The position numbers and the translations under genes were made by a program. Shown here in pieces: positions 27,617 through 36,841 of a stretch of DNA of 64,000 bases. Source of the stretch: an uncultured Eubacterium sp. (lineage in GTDB: Bacteria > Bacillota > Clostridia > Lachnospirales > Lachnospiraceae); contig CAMUHY010000005.1 of the NCBI GenBank assembly GCA_947088865.1, positions 85,812 to 149,811 of the forward strand, given 5' to 3'. The notes below the pieces were generated by a model that saw only the letters and a program-made list of their open reading frames with translations, searched no databases and was not told where the DNA came from. The stretch's first letter is position 1, and the number at the start of each line of letters is the position of its first letter.

Positions 27617-29320
27617 CAGTTAAATTTAAATTCAATTATTCATCAATTAACGAACAATGCAGGCAGTTCTGTGGATAAAAATGCACAGACAAGTAATACG
27701 GCTCCCAATGTGTCTAGTAATGTGCAAAATACACAGCCTAGTACGTCTGCTGGAAATGCCTTGCTTCAAAATATGTTGGCAGGCGATACCTTCACAGGAA
27801 AAGTGATGAGTATTAAAGATAGTATGGCACTTCTTATGCTGACGGGAGGCGATTTTGTCAATGCGCATATTGCAGAGGGTTCTTCTGTTTCTGTCGGACA
27901 GAATCTTACATTTTTAATAGAACAAAATACAAAGCAAAATATTTCAATCAAACCGCTTACCATGAATGAACAGCAGGCTTTTCTTATCAACAAAGCGCTG
28001 GATGCCGCAGGATATTCGTTAAATGAAAGCAATATTCATATTGTAAAAGAGTTAATCGGTATGAATATGCCAATTGATGCGGCGATGATTGAAAAAATGA
28101 TTACAAGTGCAAATGAATTTCCACAGGCAAATTTAAAGACCATTGCCAATTTAATACGCCTTGAAATGCCTATTACGCAAGATAATATTATGCAGTTTGA
28201 AGCTTATAGCAATTATCAAAATAGCATATCAAGTCAATTAAATAGTATGGGGGAACAATTTAGCCAGTTATTTACTAATATTGTGAGTAATGAGGCGGCT
28301 ATGAAAAACAGCGCCGTAGCAGATAATGAAGCACTTGCAGGTAATCTTGCAAAATTACAAAATTTTAATATGCAGCAGGCTTCTATGTTAAATGATATTG
28401 TAAACACATTGTACCAAAATACCTCGTATCAAAATCAAGATGCCACATATCAAAACGGTTTACAGGAAGCTGTGCTGTCACAGCCCTTACAGGATGTGCT
28501 TTCTGATAAACAGATGAAAACACTTGAAAGTACAATAAATCAGTTGTTGTCCGAATCCCCTGATAATGAGCAGCTTCAGACGATATCGAATGCTCTTAGA
28601 GAAAAGTCGCTGACAACCAATCAGCTTTTAAGTGATTTGACCTTGCTGCTTAAAAATAATCCAGAGTTTGCCTCGAAGTTTAGCAGTTTTGGCGAGGCTT
28701 CTATTATGGAAAAATTATTTTCGCAGATGATAAATGAAACAATGAAATTGACGCCGGCAGATGTAGCAAAAGAGGATGGAATAAAAAATTATTATAAACG
28801 CTTAAAGCAATCTCTTGAAAAATTGACATCTGATGGCAGAGAGAGTGCATTGCCACAGGAATTGTCTAAAAGTATGAATGAGGTCAAAGCGAATATTGAT
28901 TTTATGAATGACTTAAATAAAAATATGACATATGTCCAGATTCCAATACAGCTAAAAAACAGTGAAACCAATGGTGAATTATATGTTTTTACCAATAAAA
29001 AAGCGTTGTCAAAAGGTGCGGATAACGTTAGTGCAATGCTGCATTTGGATATGGAACATTTAGGACCGATTGATATTTATGTGCGGCTTCAAAACAAAAA
29101 TGTCTCAACAAATTTTTGTCTGGCAAGTGAAGAATTGCTTGATTTTGTGTATGCTCATATTGATAAATTGGATGCAAGGTTACAGGCACTTGGATATTCA
29201 ACAAGTTTTGAGATGAAACTAAATGAACCAGAAGATAAATTTGATTTTGTTGAGGACTTTGTCGAAAAGGATATTTCAAAAAATAGTACGTCGCAGTTTA
29301 TTTTGGATATAAGAGCGTAA
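27614..29320 (+). CDS. YlqG-like protein with FliK-type C-terminus
   Basis: A 568-residue protein rich in Asn, Gln and Ser in its first 90 residues, with long helical middle and a C-terminal region (about 430-540; MLHLDMEHLGPIDIYVRLQN, LDARLQALGYSTSFEMKL) like the hook-length control protein FliK C-domain. In Bacillus subtilis, ylqG (FliK-like) and ylqH (FlhB-like) follow rnhB in the same order. The role of this pair outside a flagellar operon is not known. Start at ATG 27614; ATG 27572 is in-frame but lacks a site. Confidence 0.78.
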   Translation: MQLNLNSIIHQLTNNAGSSVDKNAQTSNTAPNVSSNVQNTQPSTSAGNALLQNMLAGDTFTGKVMSIKDSMALLMLTGGDFVNAHIAEGSSVSVGQNLTFLIEQNTKQNISIKPLTMNEQQAFLINKALDAAGYSLNESNIHIVKELIGMNMPIDAAMIEKMITSANEFPQANLKTIANLIRLEMPITQDNIMQFEAYSNYQNSISSQLNSMGEQFSQLFTNIVSNEAAMKNSAVADNEALAGNLAKLQNFNMQQASMLNDIVNTLYQNTSYQNQDATYQNGLQEAVLSQPLQDVLSDKQMKTLESTINQLLSESPDNEQLQTISNALREKSLTTNQLLSDLTLLLKNNPEFASKFSSFGEASIMEKLFSQMINETMKLTPADVAKEDGIKNYYKRLKQSLEKLTSDGRESALPQELSKSMNEVKANIDFMNDLNKNMTYVQIPIQLKNSETNGELYVFTNKKALSKGADNVSAMLHLDMEHLGPIDIYVRLQNKNVSTNFCLASEELLDFVYAHIDKLDARLQALGYSTSFEMKLNEPEDKFDFVEDFVEKDISKNSTSQFILDIRA

Positions 29321-29369
29321 AAATAAGAATCATAGCTAATAAATATTGTATGGAAGAATGGTGATTTTT

Positions 29370-29684
29370 ATGGCGGGATATAAAGGAACACAAAACAATA
29401 GTGATAAAAATAAGGAAAAGACAAAAGTATCCGTTGCGCTGGAATATACGCCTGGTGAAGAAGCTCCTAAGATTATTGCCTCTGGAAAAGGCGTTTTGGC
29501 AGAAAAGATTATTGAGAAGGCAAAAGAATCGGATGTGCCTATTTATGAGGATAGTAAACTGGCAAATACCTTATCGAAATTAGAGCTTGGCGACATGATT
29601 CCACCAGAACTTTATGAAGTTGTAGCAGAAATACTTGTTTTTGTGGATGATTGTGATAAAATGAAAAGTAAAGTTAAAATATAA
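29370..29684 (+). CDS. ylqH: FlhB/EscU C-terminal-like export switch protein (YlqH)
   Basis: A 104-residue soluble protein matching the cytoplasmic domain of FlhB/EscU export-switch proteins (VSVALEYTPGEEAPKIIASG, then IYEDSKLANTLSKLELGDMIP, LYEVVAEILVFV) but lacking the membrane part and the NPTH autocleavage site. It pairs with the upstream FliK-like gene, as ylqG-ylqH in Bacillus. It ends 14 bp before yraN. Confidence 0.88.
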   Translation: MAGYKGTQNNSDKNKEKTKVSVALEYTPGEEAPKIIASGKGVLAEKIIEKAKESDVPIYEDSKLANTLSKLELGDMIPPELYEVVAEILVFVDDCDKMKSKVKI

Positions 29685-29698
29685 TAGAGGATTTTTAT

Positions 29699-30040
29699 TT
29701 GAACAAAAAAGCAATTGGTTCAAAGTGGGAAGCTGCTGCCAGAGAGTACATCAAAACATGCGGCTATGAAATTGTGTGCTGCAATTATAGATGTTTTATA
29801 GGAGAGATTGACATTATTGCAAAAGAACAAAAAACAATAATCTTTATTGAAGTAAAATTTCGCAGTTCAAGGCATTTTGGTACTGCGGTTGAATCGGTAG
29901 ACTATAAAAAACAACAAAAAATACGCCGTGTAGCTGCCCATTTTTTGACGACAACATATCATACAGAATCCATGCCTTGCCGATTTGATGTTTTAGGATT
30001 TGATAAAGAAAAAATAACCTATATAAAAAATGCGTTTTAA
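29699..30040 (+). CDS. yraN: UPF0102 (YraN) nuclease-like protein
   Basis: A 113-residue member of UPF0102 with an endonuclease-like core: GEIDIIAKEQKTIIFIEVKFR carries the E-D-ExK pattern. The biochemical role is not established. It begins with TTG at 29699, with AGAGG about 8 bp upstream. Its stop TAA falls in GCGTTTTAACCTTATCAAGG, that is, inside the boundary of a dispersed repeat. Confidence 0.88.
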   Translation: MNKKAIGSKWEAAAREYIKTCGYEIVCCNYRCFIGEIDIIAKEQKTIIFIEVKFRSSRHFGTAVESVDYKKQQKIRRVAAHFLTTTYHTESMPCRFDVLGFDKEKITYIKNAF

Positions 30041-30205
30041 CCTTATCAAGGAAGTCTTTTGCTTCAATATCGTGAAGATATAAGCGGGAGTGAAGGATTT
30101 GTTTATTTTAGTGGGGTATAACTTTTCCCACTAAAAAGCTGCAATAGCAGCTATGTGGTTTAAGCAGGCAGCCAAGTGGATTGCGAATATTCACTTAACT
30201 TTTAT
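30036..30205 (+). repeat. Dispersed structured repeat, copy R2 (longest)
   Basis: Starts TTTTAACCTTATCAAGGAAGTC at the yraN stop codon. It contains the hairpin AGCTGC-AATA-GCAGCT (30138-30152), GTGGTTTAAGCAGGCAGC, and the end hairpin AGTGGAT-TGCGAAT-ATTCACT, in which the usual GCGGAT/ATCCGC pair is replaced by another pairing set. It forms most of the leader of pgeF. Confidence 0.75.
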
Positions 30206-30216
30206 TGGGAGGTTGT

Positions 30217-31092
30217 ATGATTAATAGTAGTATTCGGCGAATTGCTGGCAGACCCAAGACATGTACATTTGTTCAGGCAGATAATGGGGTGACTTATATA
30301 GAGTTTGCTCCATTAAAAGAAATCGACTTTATCACACATGGGTTTTCGACAAGACTTGGCGGTGTCAGTTCTGGAATTTATAAAAGTATGAATCTTACAT
30401 TTAACTTATCGGATAACCCCTGCCATGTAAAAAGAAATTTCGAGCTGATGGGAGAGGCGTTAAAAATTAAACCAGAACATATGGTTTATTCTAAACAGAC
30501 GCACACAACAAATGTTTTAAAAGTAGATAAACATCATTTGGGTATGGGTATAACAAAGGAGCGAACCTTTGACAATATAGATGGATTGGTTACAAATATA
30601 CCTGGTTTATGTCTTGTAACTTCTTTTGCAGATTGTATTCCCGTTGTTATTGTTGATAAAAAAAATCATTGTATTGCTTCGGTTCATTCTGGCTGGAAAG
30701 GCACAGTCGGAAATATATCAAAAAATGCTGTTGAATTAATGAAACAAGAGTTTAACAGTGATGTAAAAGATATGACAGCACTGATAGGACCAGGAATATG
30801 CCCTTCCTGTTATGAGGTTGGCAGTGATGTGGCAGAACAATTTATTCGTCGATATACGCCTGAAGAACAGCAGCAGATAGTGTTAAAAGGAGCATTTCCA
30901 GATAAGTACCAATTAGATTTGACAAGTGCAAATATATACAATCTTATTCATGCAGGAATAGACCATGCAAATATCTTTGTGAGTGATATTTGCACATGCT
31001 GCAATTCTGATATTTTATTTTCACATAGGGCGACACAGGGCAAAAGAGGCATTTTGTGCATGTTTGTGTGTATAAAGGAACAAATTGTATAA
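30217..31092 (+). CDS. pgeF: YfiH/PgeF family purine nucleosidase-like (laccase-domain) protein
   Basis: A 291-residue member of the YfiH/DUF152 family, whose members have purine nucleoside phosphorylase or adenosine deaminase activity and, as PgeF, edit peptidoglycan synthesis. Zinc ligands of the family are visible: H in SKQTHTTN, C in SFADCIPV, H in VHSGWKGT. The start ATG at 30217 follows GGGAGG, directly after repeat R2. Substrate is not determined here. Confidence 0.9.
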   Translation: MINSSIRRIAGRPKTCTFVQADNGVTYIEFAPLKEIDFITHGFSTRLGGVSSGIYKSMNLTFNLSDNPCHVKRNFELMGEALKIKPEHMVYSKQTHTTNVLKVDKHHLGMGITKERTFDNIDGLVTNIPGLCLVTSFADCIPVVIVDKKNHCIASVHSGWKGTVGNISKNAVELMKQEFNSDVKDMTALIGPGICPSCYEVGSDVAEQFIRRYTPEEQQQIVLKGAFPDKYQLDLTSANIYNLIHAGIDHANIFVSDICTCCNSDILFSHRATQGKRGILCMFVCIKEQIV

Positions 31093-31104
31093 AGTTATGA
31101 TATA

Positions 31105-31158
31105 TTTTAATTTTATCAAGTAAGTGGCAAAACAAAATTGCAATATCTTTTTGACTAA
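31105..31158 (+). repeat. Dispersed repeat, shortened derivative R5
   Basis: TTTTAATTTTATCAAGTAAGT followed shortly by ATTGCAATATCTTTTTGA: both ends of the long repeat are recognisable and the middle is missing. It lies between pgeF and a small lipoprotein gene. Confidence 0.45.
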
Positions 31159-31177
31159 AATGGTAAGGAGGTTAAAA

Positions 31178-31492
31178 ATGAAAAATGCGTTTTACCTATT
31201 TACAGTCCTTGTTATCTTATTTTCATTTACAGCTTGCAGCAGTAAAGCAAATAATAGGGCAACATTTCAGGCGACAATATTAGAAATACATGACAATTAC
31301 TATCTTGTTGAACCAGTTGAAGGAAGCACAGAGCTTAACAGTGCAGACCAGATAACCATTTCTATAACGAGTGTCAATGTTTCATCAAAACCAAATGTGG
31401 GAGAACTTCTGGAAATTGTATATGATGGTGTGATTGCAGAATCCTATCCTGCTCAAATTATGAATGTTTATAGTATTCGTGTTATCAAATAA
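31178..31492 (+). CDS. Small lipoprotein
   Basis: A 104-residue protein with a lipoprotein signal (FSFTAC, Cys at about residue 20) and an 80-residue domain (ATFQATILEIHDNYYLVEP, VGELLEIVYDG) of the small beta-barrel kind found in DUF3221-like lipoproteins. Function is unknown. AAGGAGG precedes the ATG at 31178; an upstream in-frame ATG at 31124 would hide the signal peptide and is rejected. Confidence 0.82.
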   Translation: MKNAFYLFTVLVILFSFTACSSKANNRATFQATILEIHDNYYLVEPVEGSTELNSADQITISITSVNVSSKPNVGELLEIVYDGVIAESYPAQIMNVYSIRVIK

Positions 31493-31530
31493 GACGATAA
31501 TGGAAATATTGTATCTTAAAGGTATAAGGT

Positions 31531-31630
31531 AAGGGCTGTTGCAAAATAAAAATTTTATACGCAATATAGTAATTCGCTAAGTGAATGATAACTATATTTG
31601 GTATTGAAAAATTTTTTGTAACAGCCCTTT
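31531..31630. repeat. MITE-like inverted-repeat element or bidirectional terminator
   Basis: A 100-bp element with ends AAGGGCTGTTGCAAAA and its near-complement TTTTTTGTAACAGCCCTT. Internal pairs (AAAAATTTT, ATATAGT/ACTATAT, ATTCGCTAAGTGAAT) let the whole element fold into one hairpin. GGGCTGTTGCAAAA resembles the ends of some transposase-carrying elements, suggesting a miniature non-autonomous copy. It lies between convergent genes and could terminate both. Confidence 0.6.
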
Positions 31631-31644
31631 ATAAAATAATAGGA

Positions 31645-32487
31645 TTACATTCTTCTTTTTCTTTTGCTTGCGCGTATTGTCAAATAGGTAATCAGTGAAA
31701 GAATCACAATCGGAAGTAAAAGGGAGAGTACGGTTGATAAAATTTCTGTGTAAAAAGGAGTGTCTCTCCATGATTTTTTAATCTCTTTATATTCAGCGGT
31801 GCTGACAATTTCTTTTAATTGATTTTTCATCGCTTGAGTCAATTCACTTTGGTTGGTCTGTATGGCAAATGAAACAGCTTTTCCCTGCATAATGGTATAG
31901 TATTTTCGGACATAAATGGTCACGTCATTGTTGGCGACAGAAGTTATATCGGTGACATAGTAATGTGTGCCGTTTAGCGTGTCAATAAATGAATTGGTGA
32001 TGGTTTCAGTAACACTATCATTTGCAATATTAGCCCATGTGTCTACATAGTGTTGAAATTGACTTTCAAGTGTATTGTTGTCCATCTCATTAAAATTAAT
32101 ATAATTGTTGGGCGCATCTTTCCCGCTTACAAGAATTTCATAAATTACTTCATCTTTAGGTATAATTTCAAGGTATACATTGTTGACTTTCATCAATGCG
32201 CGCAGTTGTTCTACATCCTCTGCACCTATTTTTTCAAGATAGGAATTGTTGGATGTAACATTTTGCGTAAAGGTTACTAAATCATTAGGAACTCTAACCG
32301 CTACATCAATATCGGCAAGGTTAAAGGTTGAATATTGGTTTGAACTTTCTGTGCTTGAGTTTTCTGCATTAGCGCTTGATGTGTTATCGTTAGCATGTAC
32401 AAGAACAGGCTTTATCATTGAAGTAATAGTGAATACCAGAACAGTAAATAATACTGTCAATAGAATAAATTTATTTTTTTTGTACAT
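31645..32487 (-). CDS. Membrane-anchored extracellular protein, function unknown
   Basis: A 280-residue protein with an N-terminal signal or membrane segment (about 8-30, ending near VHAND), a Ser/Asn-rich linker, an extracellular domain (about 55-240), and a C-terminal membrane segment (about 245-270) before a basic KRKRRM tail. The topology is extracytoplasmic, held at the C-terminus. On the minus strand a GAGGTCATCA site precedes the start. I do not recognise the family; the domain has a PsbP/lipoprotein-like look but this is not secure. Convergent with the lipoprotein gene across the inverted-repeat element. Confidence 0.8.
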   Translation of the reverse strand: MYKKNKFILLTVLFTVLVFTITSMIKPVLVHANDNTSSANAENSSTESSNQYSTFNLADIDVAVRVPNDLVTFTQNVTSNNSYLEKIGAEDVEQLRALMKVNNVYLEIIPKDEVIYEILVSGKDAPNNYINFNEMDNNTLESQFQHYVDTWANIANDSVTETITNSFIDTLNGTHYYVTDITSVANNDVTIYVRKYYTIMQGKAVSFAIQTNQSELTQAMKNQLKEIVSTAEYKEIKKSWRDTPFYTEILSTVLSLLLPIVILSLITYLTIRASKRKRRM

Positions 32488-32605
32488 TGATGACCTCTTT
32501 TCCTCATTTTGTTATATACCATATCACAGAACTTTACAAAAATCAATTTAACTGTTATTATATGTAAGGTTAAGGTTGAAAAACTATGTAGAATAGGGGG
32601 TTCAT

Positions 32606-33934
32606 ATGAGTAAACCGATTGTAGCTGTTGTAGGCAGACCCAATGTAGGCAAGTCAACATTGTTTAATGGTTTAGCTGGGCAACAGATTTCTATTGTAAA
32701 AGATACACCCGGCGTTACAAGGGATAGAATATATGCAGATGTAACATGGCTTGATAAAGCGTTTACATTAATTGATACCGGCGGAATTGAGCCAGACAGC
32801 AGTGATGTTATTCTTTCACAGATGAGAGAACAGGCACAGATTGCTATTGATACAGCCGATGTTATTATATTTATGACCGATGTACGGCAAGGTCTGGTTG
32901 ATTCGGATGCAAAAGTGGCCGATATGTTAAGACGTTCCCATAAGCCGATTGTCTTGGTAGTCAATAAGGTTGATAATTTTGAAAAGCAGATGCCCGATGT
33001 ATATGAATTTTATAATCTTGGAATTGGAGAGCCTATGCCAATATCGGCTATATCAAAGCTAGGTCTTGGCGATATGCTCGATGAAGTCACAAAATGGTTT
33101 CCAGAGGATAAAGAAGCGCAGGAAGATGATGATAGACCAAAGATAGCAATTGTTGGAAAGCCGAATGTTGGAAAGTCGTCTATTGTCAATAAACTGTTTG
33201 GGGAAAATAGAGTGATTGTATCCGATATTGCAGGAACGACAAGAGATGCCATTGACACTACAATAAACTATAATGGGCAGGATTACGTATTTATAGATAC
33301 AGCAGGACTTCGCAGAAAAAGCAAAATTAAGGAAGAGTTGGAGCGGTATAGCATTATTCGTACCGTTTCCGCAGTGGAGCGAGCCGATATTGTTATTGTT
33401 GTTATTGACGCCAACGAGGGTGTGACAGAACAAGATGCAAAGATTGCGGGAATTGCACATGAACGTGGAAAAGGTATTATTATTGCGGTGAATAAATGGG
33501 ATGCAATAGAAAAGGATGATAAGACTATATATCAGTTTACCAATAAGATTAAAGAGACATTAAGTTTTATACCTTATGCAGAAATTTTATTTATATCGGC
33601 TAAGACAGGTCAGCGTTTAAATAAAATATATGAATTGATTGATGCAATTGTTGAAAGTCAAAATATGAGAATCCCAACAGGTGTGCTGAATGAAATTTTG
33701 ACAGAGGCTGTTTCTATGCAGCAGCCTCCATCTGATAAGGGAAAACGACTGCGAATTTATTATATGACGCAAGTTTCAGTAAAACCGCCAACGTTTGTTA
33801 TGTTTATTAATGATAAAAACTTAACACACTTTTCATATACAAGATATATCGAAAATAAAATTCGTGAAGCGTTTGGTTTTCGAGGGACAGCTATTCATTT
33901 TATCAATAGAGAGCGAAAAGGAAAGGAACTATGA
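32606..33934 (+). CDS. der: Ribosome biogenesis GTPase Der (EngA)
   Basis: A tandem-GTPase protein essential for 50S assembly. The 442-residue protein has domain 1 ([12 protein letters not shown] near residue 10, DTGGIE, NKVD) and domain 2 ([12 protein letters not shown] near 184, [12 protein letters not shown]), and a C-terminal KH-like domain (about 350-442). AGGGGG precedes the ATG. Its stop overlaps the plsY start (ATGA), so the two are translationally coupled. Confidence 0.97.
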   Translation: MSKPIVAVVGRPNVGKSTLFNGLAGQQISIVKDTPGVTRDRIYADVTWLDKAFTLIDTGGIEPDSSDVILSQMREQAQIAIDTADVIIFMTDVRQGLVDSDAKVADMLRRSHKPIVLVVNKVDNFEKQMPDVYEFYNLGIGEPMPISAISKLGLGDMLDEVTKWFPEDKEAQEDDDRPKIAIVGKPNVGKSSIVNKLFGENRVIVSDIAGTTRDAIDTTINYNGQDYVFIDTAGLRRKSKIKEELERYSIIRTVSAVERADIVIVVIDANEGVTEQDAKIAGIAHERGKGIIIAVNKWDAIEKDDKTIYQFTNKIKETLSFIPYAEILFISAKTGQRLNKIYELIDAIVESQNMRIPTGVLNEILTEAVSMQQPPSDKGKRLRIYYMTQVSVKPPTFVMFINDKNLTHFSYTRYIENKIREAFGFRGTAIHFINRERKGKEL

Positions 33935-34590
33935 AAGAACGTATAATATGTATTATAATAGGATATTTTATAGGCGCTATTATTCAAACAGGATATTGGA
34001 TTGGTCGTTTTTCTCATATTGACATCAGAAATTATGGAAGCGGCAATGCCGGAACGACAAATGTTATGAGAAATCTTGGGAAAAAAGCGGGATTGCTGAC
34101 ATATGCTTTTGATATGTTGAAAGTTCTCCTCTCGGATGTTATAATTCATTTTTTATTTGGAAATAATCTAGGTAATGAGATGCTTTTATTTTTGTATAGT
34201 GGTTTTGGTGTTGTTTTAGGGCATAATTTTCCATTTTATTTAAAATTTAAAGGCGGAAAAGGAATAGCAGCTTCATCAGGTGTTATTATATCGCTGTTCG
34301 TTTTTCCAAAACATTGCTGGCTTTTTACGATTGTTGGAATGATAATATTTGGTTCGGTGACTTATTTTTCAAAATATGTTTCCGTAGGTTCATTAACGGC
34401 ATTAACGGTATGGTTTCTGCAATTTTGCCTGTGGATTGTTATAGGCTGGCTGCCATTGTCAACAAGAGATGCCGTTGAGGGGTGTATTCTTGTATTTATT
34501 ATTACCGCATTAGGATTTATAAGGCATCGCAGTAATCTGGCAAGGCTTGCCAATGGCACAGAACGAAAAATAGGTCAGAAAAAAGAGTAA
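33931..34590 (+). CDS. plsY: Glycerol-3-phosphate acyltransferase PlsY
   Basis: Integral membrane enzyme transferring the acyl group from acyl-phosphate (made by PlsX) to glycerol-3-phosphate. The 219-residue protein has about five membrane segments and the motifs [10 protein letters not shown] and [15 protein letters not shown]. It overlaps der by four bases and is followed by gpsA, whose product supplies its substrate, so the three genes form a coherent phospholipid module. Confidence 0.95.
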   Translation: MKERIICIIIGYFIGAIIQTGYWIGRFSHIDIRNYGSGNAGTTNVMRNLGKKAGLLTYAFDMLKVLLSDVIIHFLFGNNLGNEMLLFLYSGFGVVLGHNFPFYLKFKGGKGIAASSGVIISLFVFPKHCWLFTIVGMIIFGSVTYFSKYVSVGSLTALTVWFLQFCLWIVIGWLPLSTRDAVEGCILVFIITALGFIRHRSNLARLANGTERKIGQKKE

Positions 34591-34603
34591 GGTGGAGGTT
34601 CGC

Positions 34604-35614
34604 ATGGCAAATATAAGCATTTTGGGGGAAGGAAGCTGGGGTTTAGGTCTGGCAATTTTACTTTACAATAATAGACATCATGTCAAAGTTTGGTCTATCT
34701 TTCCAGATAAGATAGCAATTTTAAATAAAGTAAGACAAAATGAGACTGCTCTTCCAGGCGTTATTATTCCCGATGCGGTGGAATTTACAACGGATATACA
34801 AGAGACAATAGAGGGCAGTGACGTTATTATTATGGCGGTTGCTTCACCTTATACAAGGTCAACATCAAAGATGATTGCTCCTTATGTTAAAGGTGGTCAA
34901 TATATTGTAAACGTTGCAAAAGGTATTGAAAATGATACATTGATGACACTGTGTCAGATAGTCGAACAAGAAGTGCCGCAGGCAACGGTGGCTGTTCTTT
35001 CTGGACCAAGCCATGCGGAAGAAGTTAGTCGTGGCATACCGACTTCTTGTGTTGTGGGAACACATAAAAAAGAAGATGCCGAATATCTGCAAAATTTATT
35101 TATGAATGATGTATTTCGTGTGTATACGAGTCCAGATATGCTTGGTATCTGTATAGGGGGCGCGCTTAAAAATGTGATTGCATTGGCTTCTGGCATTGCA
35201 GACGGTTTGGGATATGGCGATAATTCAAAGGCGGCATTGATAACAAGAGGTATTGCAGAAATTGGACGTCTTGGCATAGCAATGGGAGCAGACCCTATGA
35301 CATTTGTCGGTTTGTCTGGAATTGGTGATTTGGTTGTCACATGTGCCAGTATGCACAGCCGTAATAGAAGGGCAGGCATTTTGATTGGAAAAGGCTATAC
35401 GAAAGATGAGGCGATGAAAGAGGTTCAAATGGTGGTGGAAGGCGTCCATTCTGCAAAAGCCGCCTATCTTTTATCACAAAAATATCATGTTGAGATGCCT
35501 ATTGTAGCACAGGTTAATGAGATATTATTTTATGGCAAAAATCCAGCCGATGCAGTAAAAGAGCTGATGTTAAGAGATAAAAAGATAGAGAGTGACAATA
35601 TAAAATGGAATTGA
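34604..35614 (+). CDS. gpsA: Glycerol-3-phosphate dehydrogenase [NAD(P)+]
   Basis: Reduces dihydroxyacetone phosphate to glycerol-3-phosphate for phospholipid synthesis. The 336-residue protein has the Rossmann motif GEGSWGLGLA (the usual GAGSWG with Ala replaced by Glu), catalytic Lys in the GGALKNVIA segment near residue 190, and GLSGIGDLVVTC. The ATG at 34604 follows GGTGGAGG; an upstream in-frame ATG at 34592 is too early. Confidence 0.96.
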   Translation: MANISILGEGSWGLGLAILLYNNRHHVKVWSIFPDKIAILNKVRQNETALPGVIIPDAVEFTTDIQETIEGSDVIIMAVASPYTRSTSKMIAPYVKGGQYIVNVAKGIENDTLMTLCQIVEQEVPQATVAVLSGPSHAEEVSRGIPTSCVVGTHKKEDAEYLQNLFMNDVFRVYTSPDMLGICIGGALKNVIALASGIADGLGYGDNSKAALITRGIAEIGRLGIAMGADPMTFVGLSGIGDLVVTCASMHSRNRRAGILIGKGYTKDEAMKEVQMVVEGVHSAKAAYLLSQKYHVEMPIVAQVNEILFYGKNPADAVKELMLRDKKIESDNIKWN

Positions 35615-35660
35615 TTGGATAAGAGCAAATGGTTGCTTTTGTCCTGTGAAAGGAAAAAAT

Positions 35661-36218
35661 ATGCGTGTAATTGCAGGCACGGCAAGAAGCCTGCCTTTAA
35701 AGTGTGTTGAGGGGTTGGAGACAAGACCTACAACGGATAGAATAAAAGAGACCTTGTTTAATATCCTTCAAAGCGATATAGCAGGCGCAAGGTTTCTTGA
35801 TTTATTTTCAGGAAGCGGAGCTATTGGAATTGAGGCATTGAGTCGAGGAGCAAGACAAGCGATTCTGATTGAAAGCTCAAAAAAATGTGTAAACTGTATA
35901 AAAGAAAATCTTGCATTTACACATTTAAGCGATAAAGCAATTGTTATGGAACAAGATGTGATAACCGCATTAAATCGTATGCCGTCAAAAGAAGTTTTTG
36001 ATATTGTATTTATCGATGCGCCTTACAGACAAGGATATGATAAAGAAGTGCTGCGTGTATTGCGAAATGCCCCTTTTATAGACTCGTATACGATGATTAT
36101 TATAGAGGAAGCCATTGATACGGATTTTTCTTACATAGATGAAGATTTTGGATTTCGTATGACAAAAATAAAAAAATATAAAACCAATAAACATATATTT
36201 TTAAATGTAGTGTTATAA
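35661..36218 (+). CDS. rsmD: 16S rRNA (guanine(966)-N(2))-methyltransferase RsmD
   Basis: SAM-dependent methyltransferase for 16S rRNA. The 185-residue protein starts MRVIAGTARSLPL, with substrate loop RPTTDRIKETLFNIL, SAM motif FLDLFSGSGAIGIEALSRGA (about 44-63) and IDAPYR in place of NPPY. ATG 35661 follows AAAGGAAAA. Neighbours coaD and ylbJ repeat the ylbH-ylbI-ylbJ order of Bacillus. Confidence 0.94.
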   Translation: MRVIAGTARSLPLKCVEGLETRPTTDRIKETLFNILQSDIAGARFLDLFSGSGAIGIEALSRGARQAILIESSKKCVNCIKENLAFTHLSDKAIVMEQDVITALNRMPSKEVFDIVFIDAPYRQGYDKEVLRVLRNAPFIDSYTMIIIEEAIDTDFSYIDEDFGFRMTKIKKYKTNKHIFLNVVL

Positions 36219-36258
36219 AAAGTGATTGAAAGTTGAATATTAAAATTTTCAATTATAA

Positions 36259-36290
36259 AGTTTGTGTCTGTACGCTGCTTGTCACAAACT
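36259..36290 (+). other. Hairpin in the coaD leader
   Basis: AGTTTGTG pairs with CACAAACT around a 16-base loop that includes CTGCTTGTCAC. A second weak hairpin ATTGAAA...TTTTCAAT lies just upstream (36224-36252). Confidence 0.45.
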
Positions 36291-36320
36291 CGCAAGAACA
36301 TATTATTTTTTGTGTAAAAA

Positions 36321-36346
36321 GCGGCGTAGAAATAGGAGTAATCATG
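36321..36346 (+). promoter_or_regulatory. GCGTAGAAATAGGAG leader before coaD
   Basis: Member of the recurring leader family with an ATAGG variant (no upstream ATG); preceded by TTTTTTGTGTAAAAAGC as at 27.6 and 39.5 kb. It fixes the coaD start at 36344. Confidence 0.6.
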
Positions 36347-36823
36347 AAAAGTGCAATTTATCCGGGAAGTTTTGACCCTGTGACACTTGGACATGTTGAT
36401 ATTATTAAGCGTTCTGCTGGTTTGACCGATAAATTGATTGTAGGGGTCTTAAATAATAGTACGAAAACTCCATTGTTTTCGGTTGAAGAACGTGTTAATA
36501 TGTTAAAAAATGTAACAAGGAAGATTCCTAATGTAGAGGTGGTGAGTTTTACAGGACTTCTTGTAGATTTTGCCAAAGAAAAAGACTGTCATGTAATTAT
36601 AAGAGGACTGCGGGCAGTGACCGATTTTGAATATGAGCTTGCAATGGCACAGACAAACCGAGTTGCCAACCCTGATGTGGATACGATATTTTTAACGACA
36701 AGTCTTAAATATGCGTATTTAAGCTCAAGCATTGTAAAAGAAATGGCTCAATATAATGGTGATATAAGTAAATTTGTACCAGAAGAGGTAATTGAACAGA
36801 TTTACAGTAAATATGGAAGATGA
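36344..36823 (+). CDS. coaD: Phosphopantetheine adenylyltransferase
   Basis: Penultimate step of coenzyme A synthesis. The 159-residue protein starts [20 protein letters not shown] with the nucleotidyltransferase motif (TxGH) and has [12 protein letters not shown] and [10 protein letters not shown]. The frame extends upstream to 36233 but this reads through the leader and is rejected. Located downstream of rsmD as in Bacillus. Confidence 0.96.
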   Translation: MKSAIYPGSFDPVTLGHVDIIKRSAGLTDKLIVGVLNNSTKTPLFSVEERVNMLKNVTRKIPNVEVVSFTGLLVDFAKEKDCHVIIRGLRAVTDFEYELAMAQTNRVANPDVDTIFLTTSLKYAYLSSSIVKEMAQYNGDISKFVPEEVIEQIYSKYGR

Positions 36824-36841
36824 TTTAAAGGGAGATATACC

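Noticed and set aside
36233-36343. N-terminal extension of CoaD (37 extra residues)
   Set aside because: This stretch is the leader with hairpins and the GCGTAGAAATAGGAG motif; CoaD normally begins at [12 protein letters not shown].
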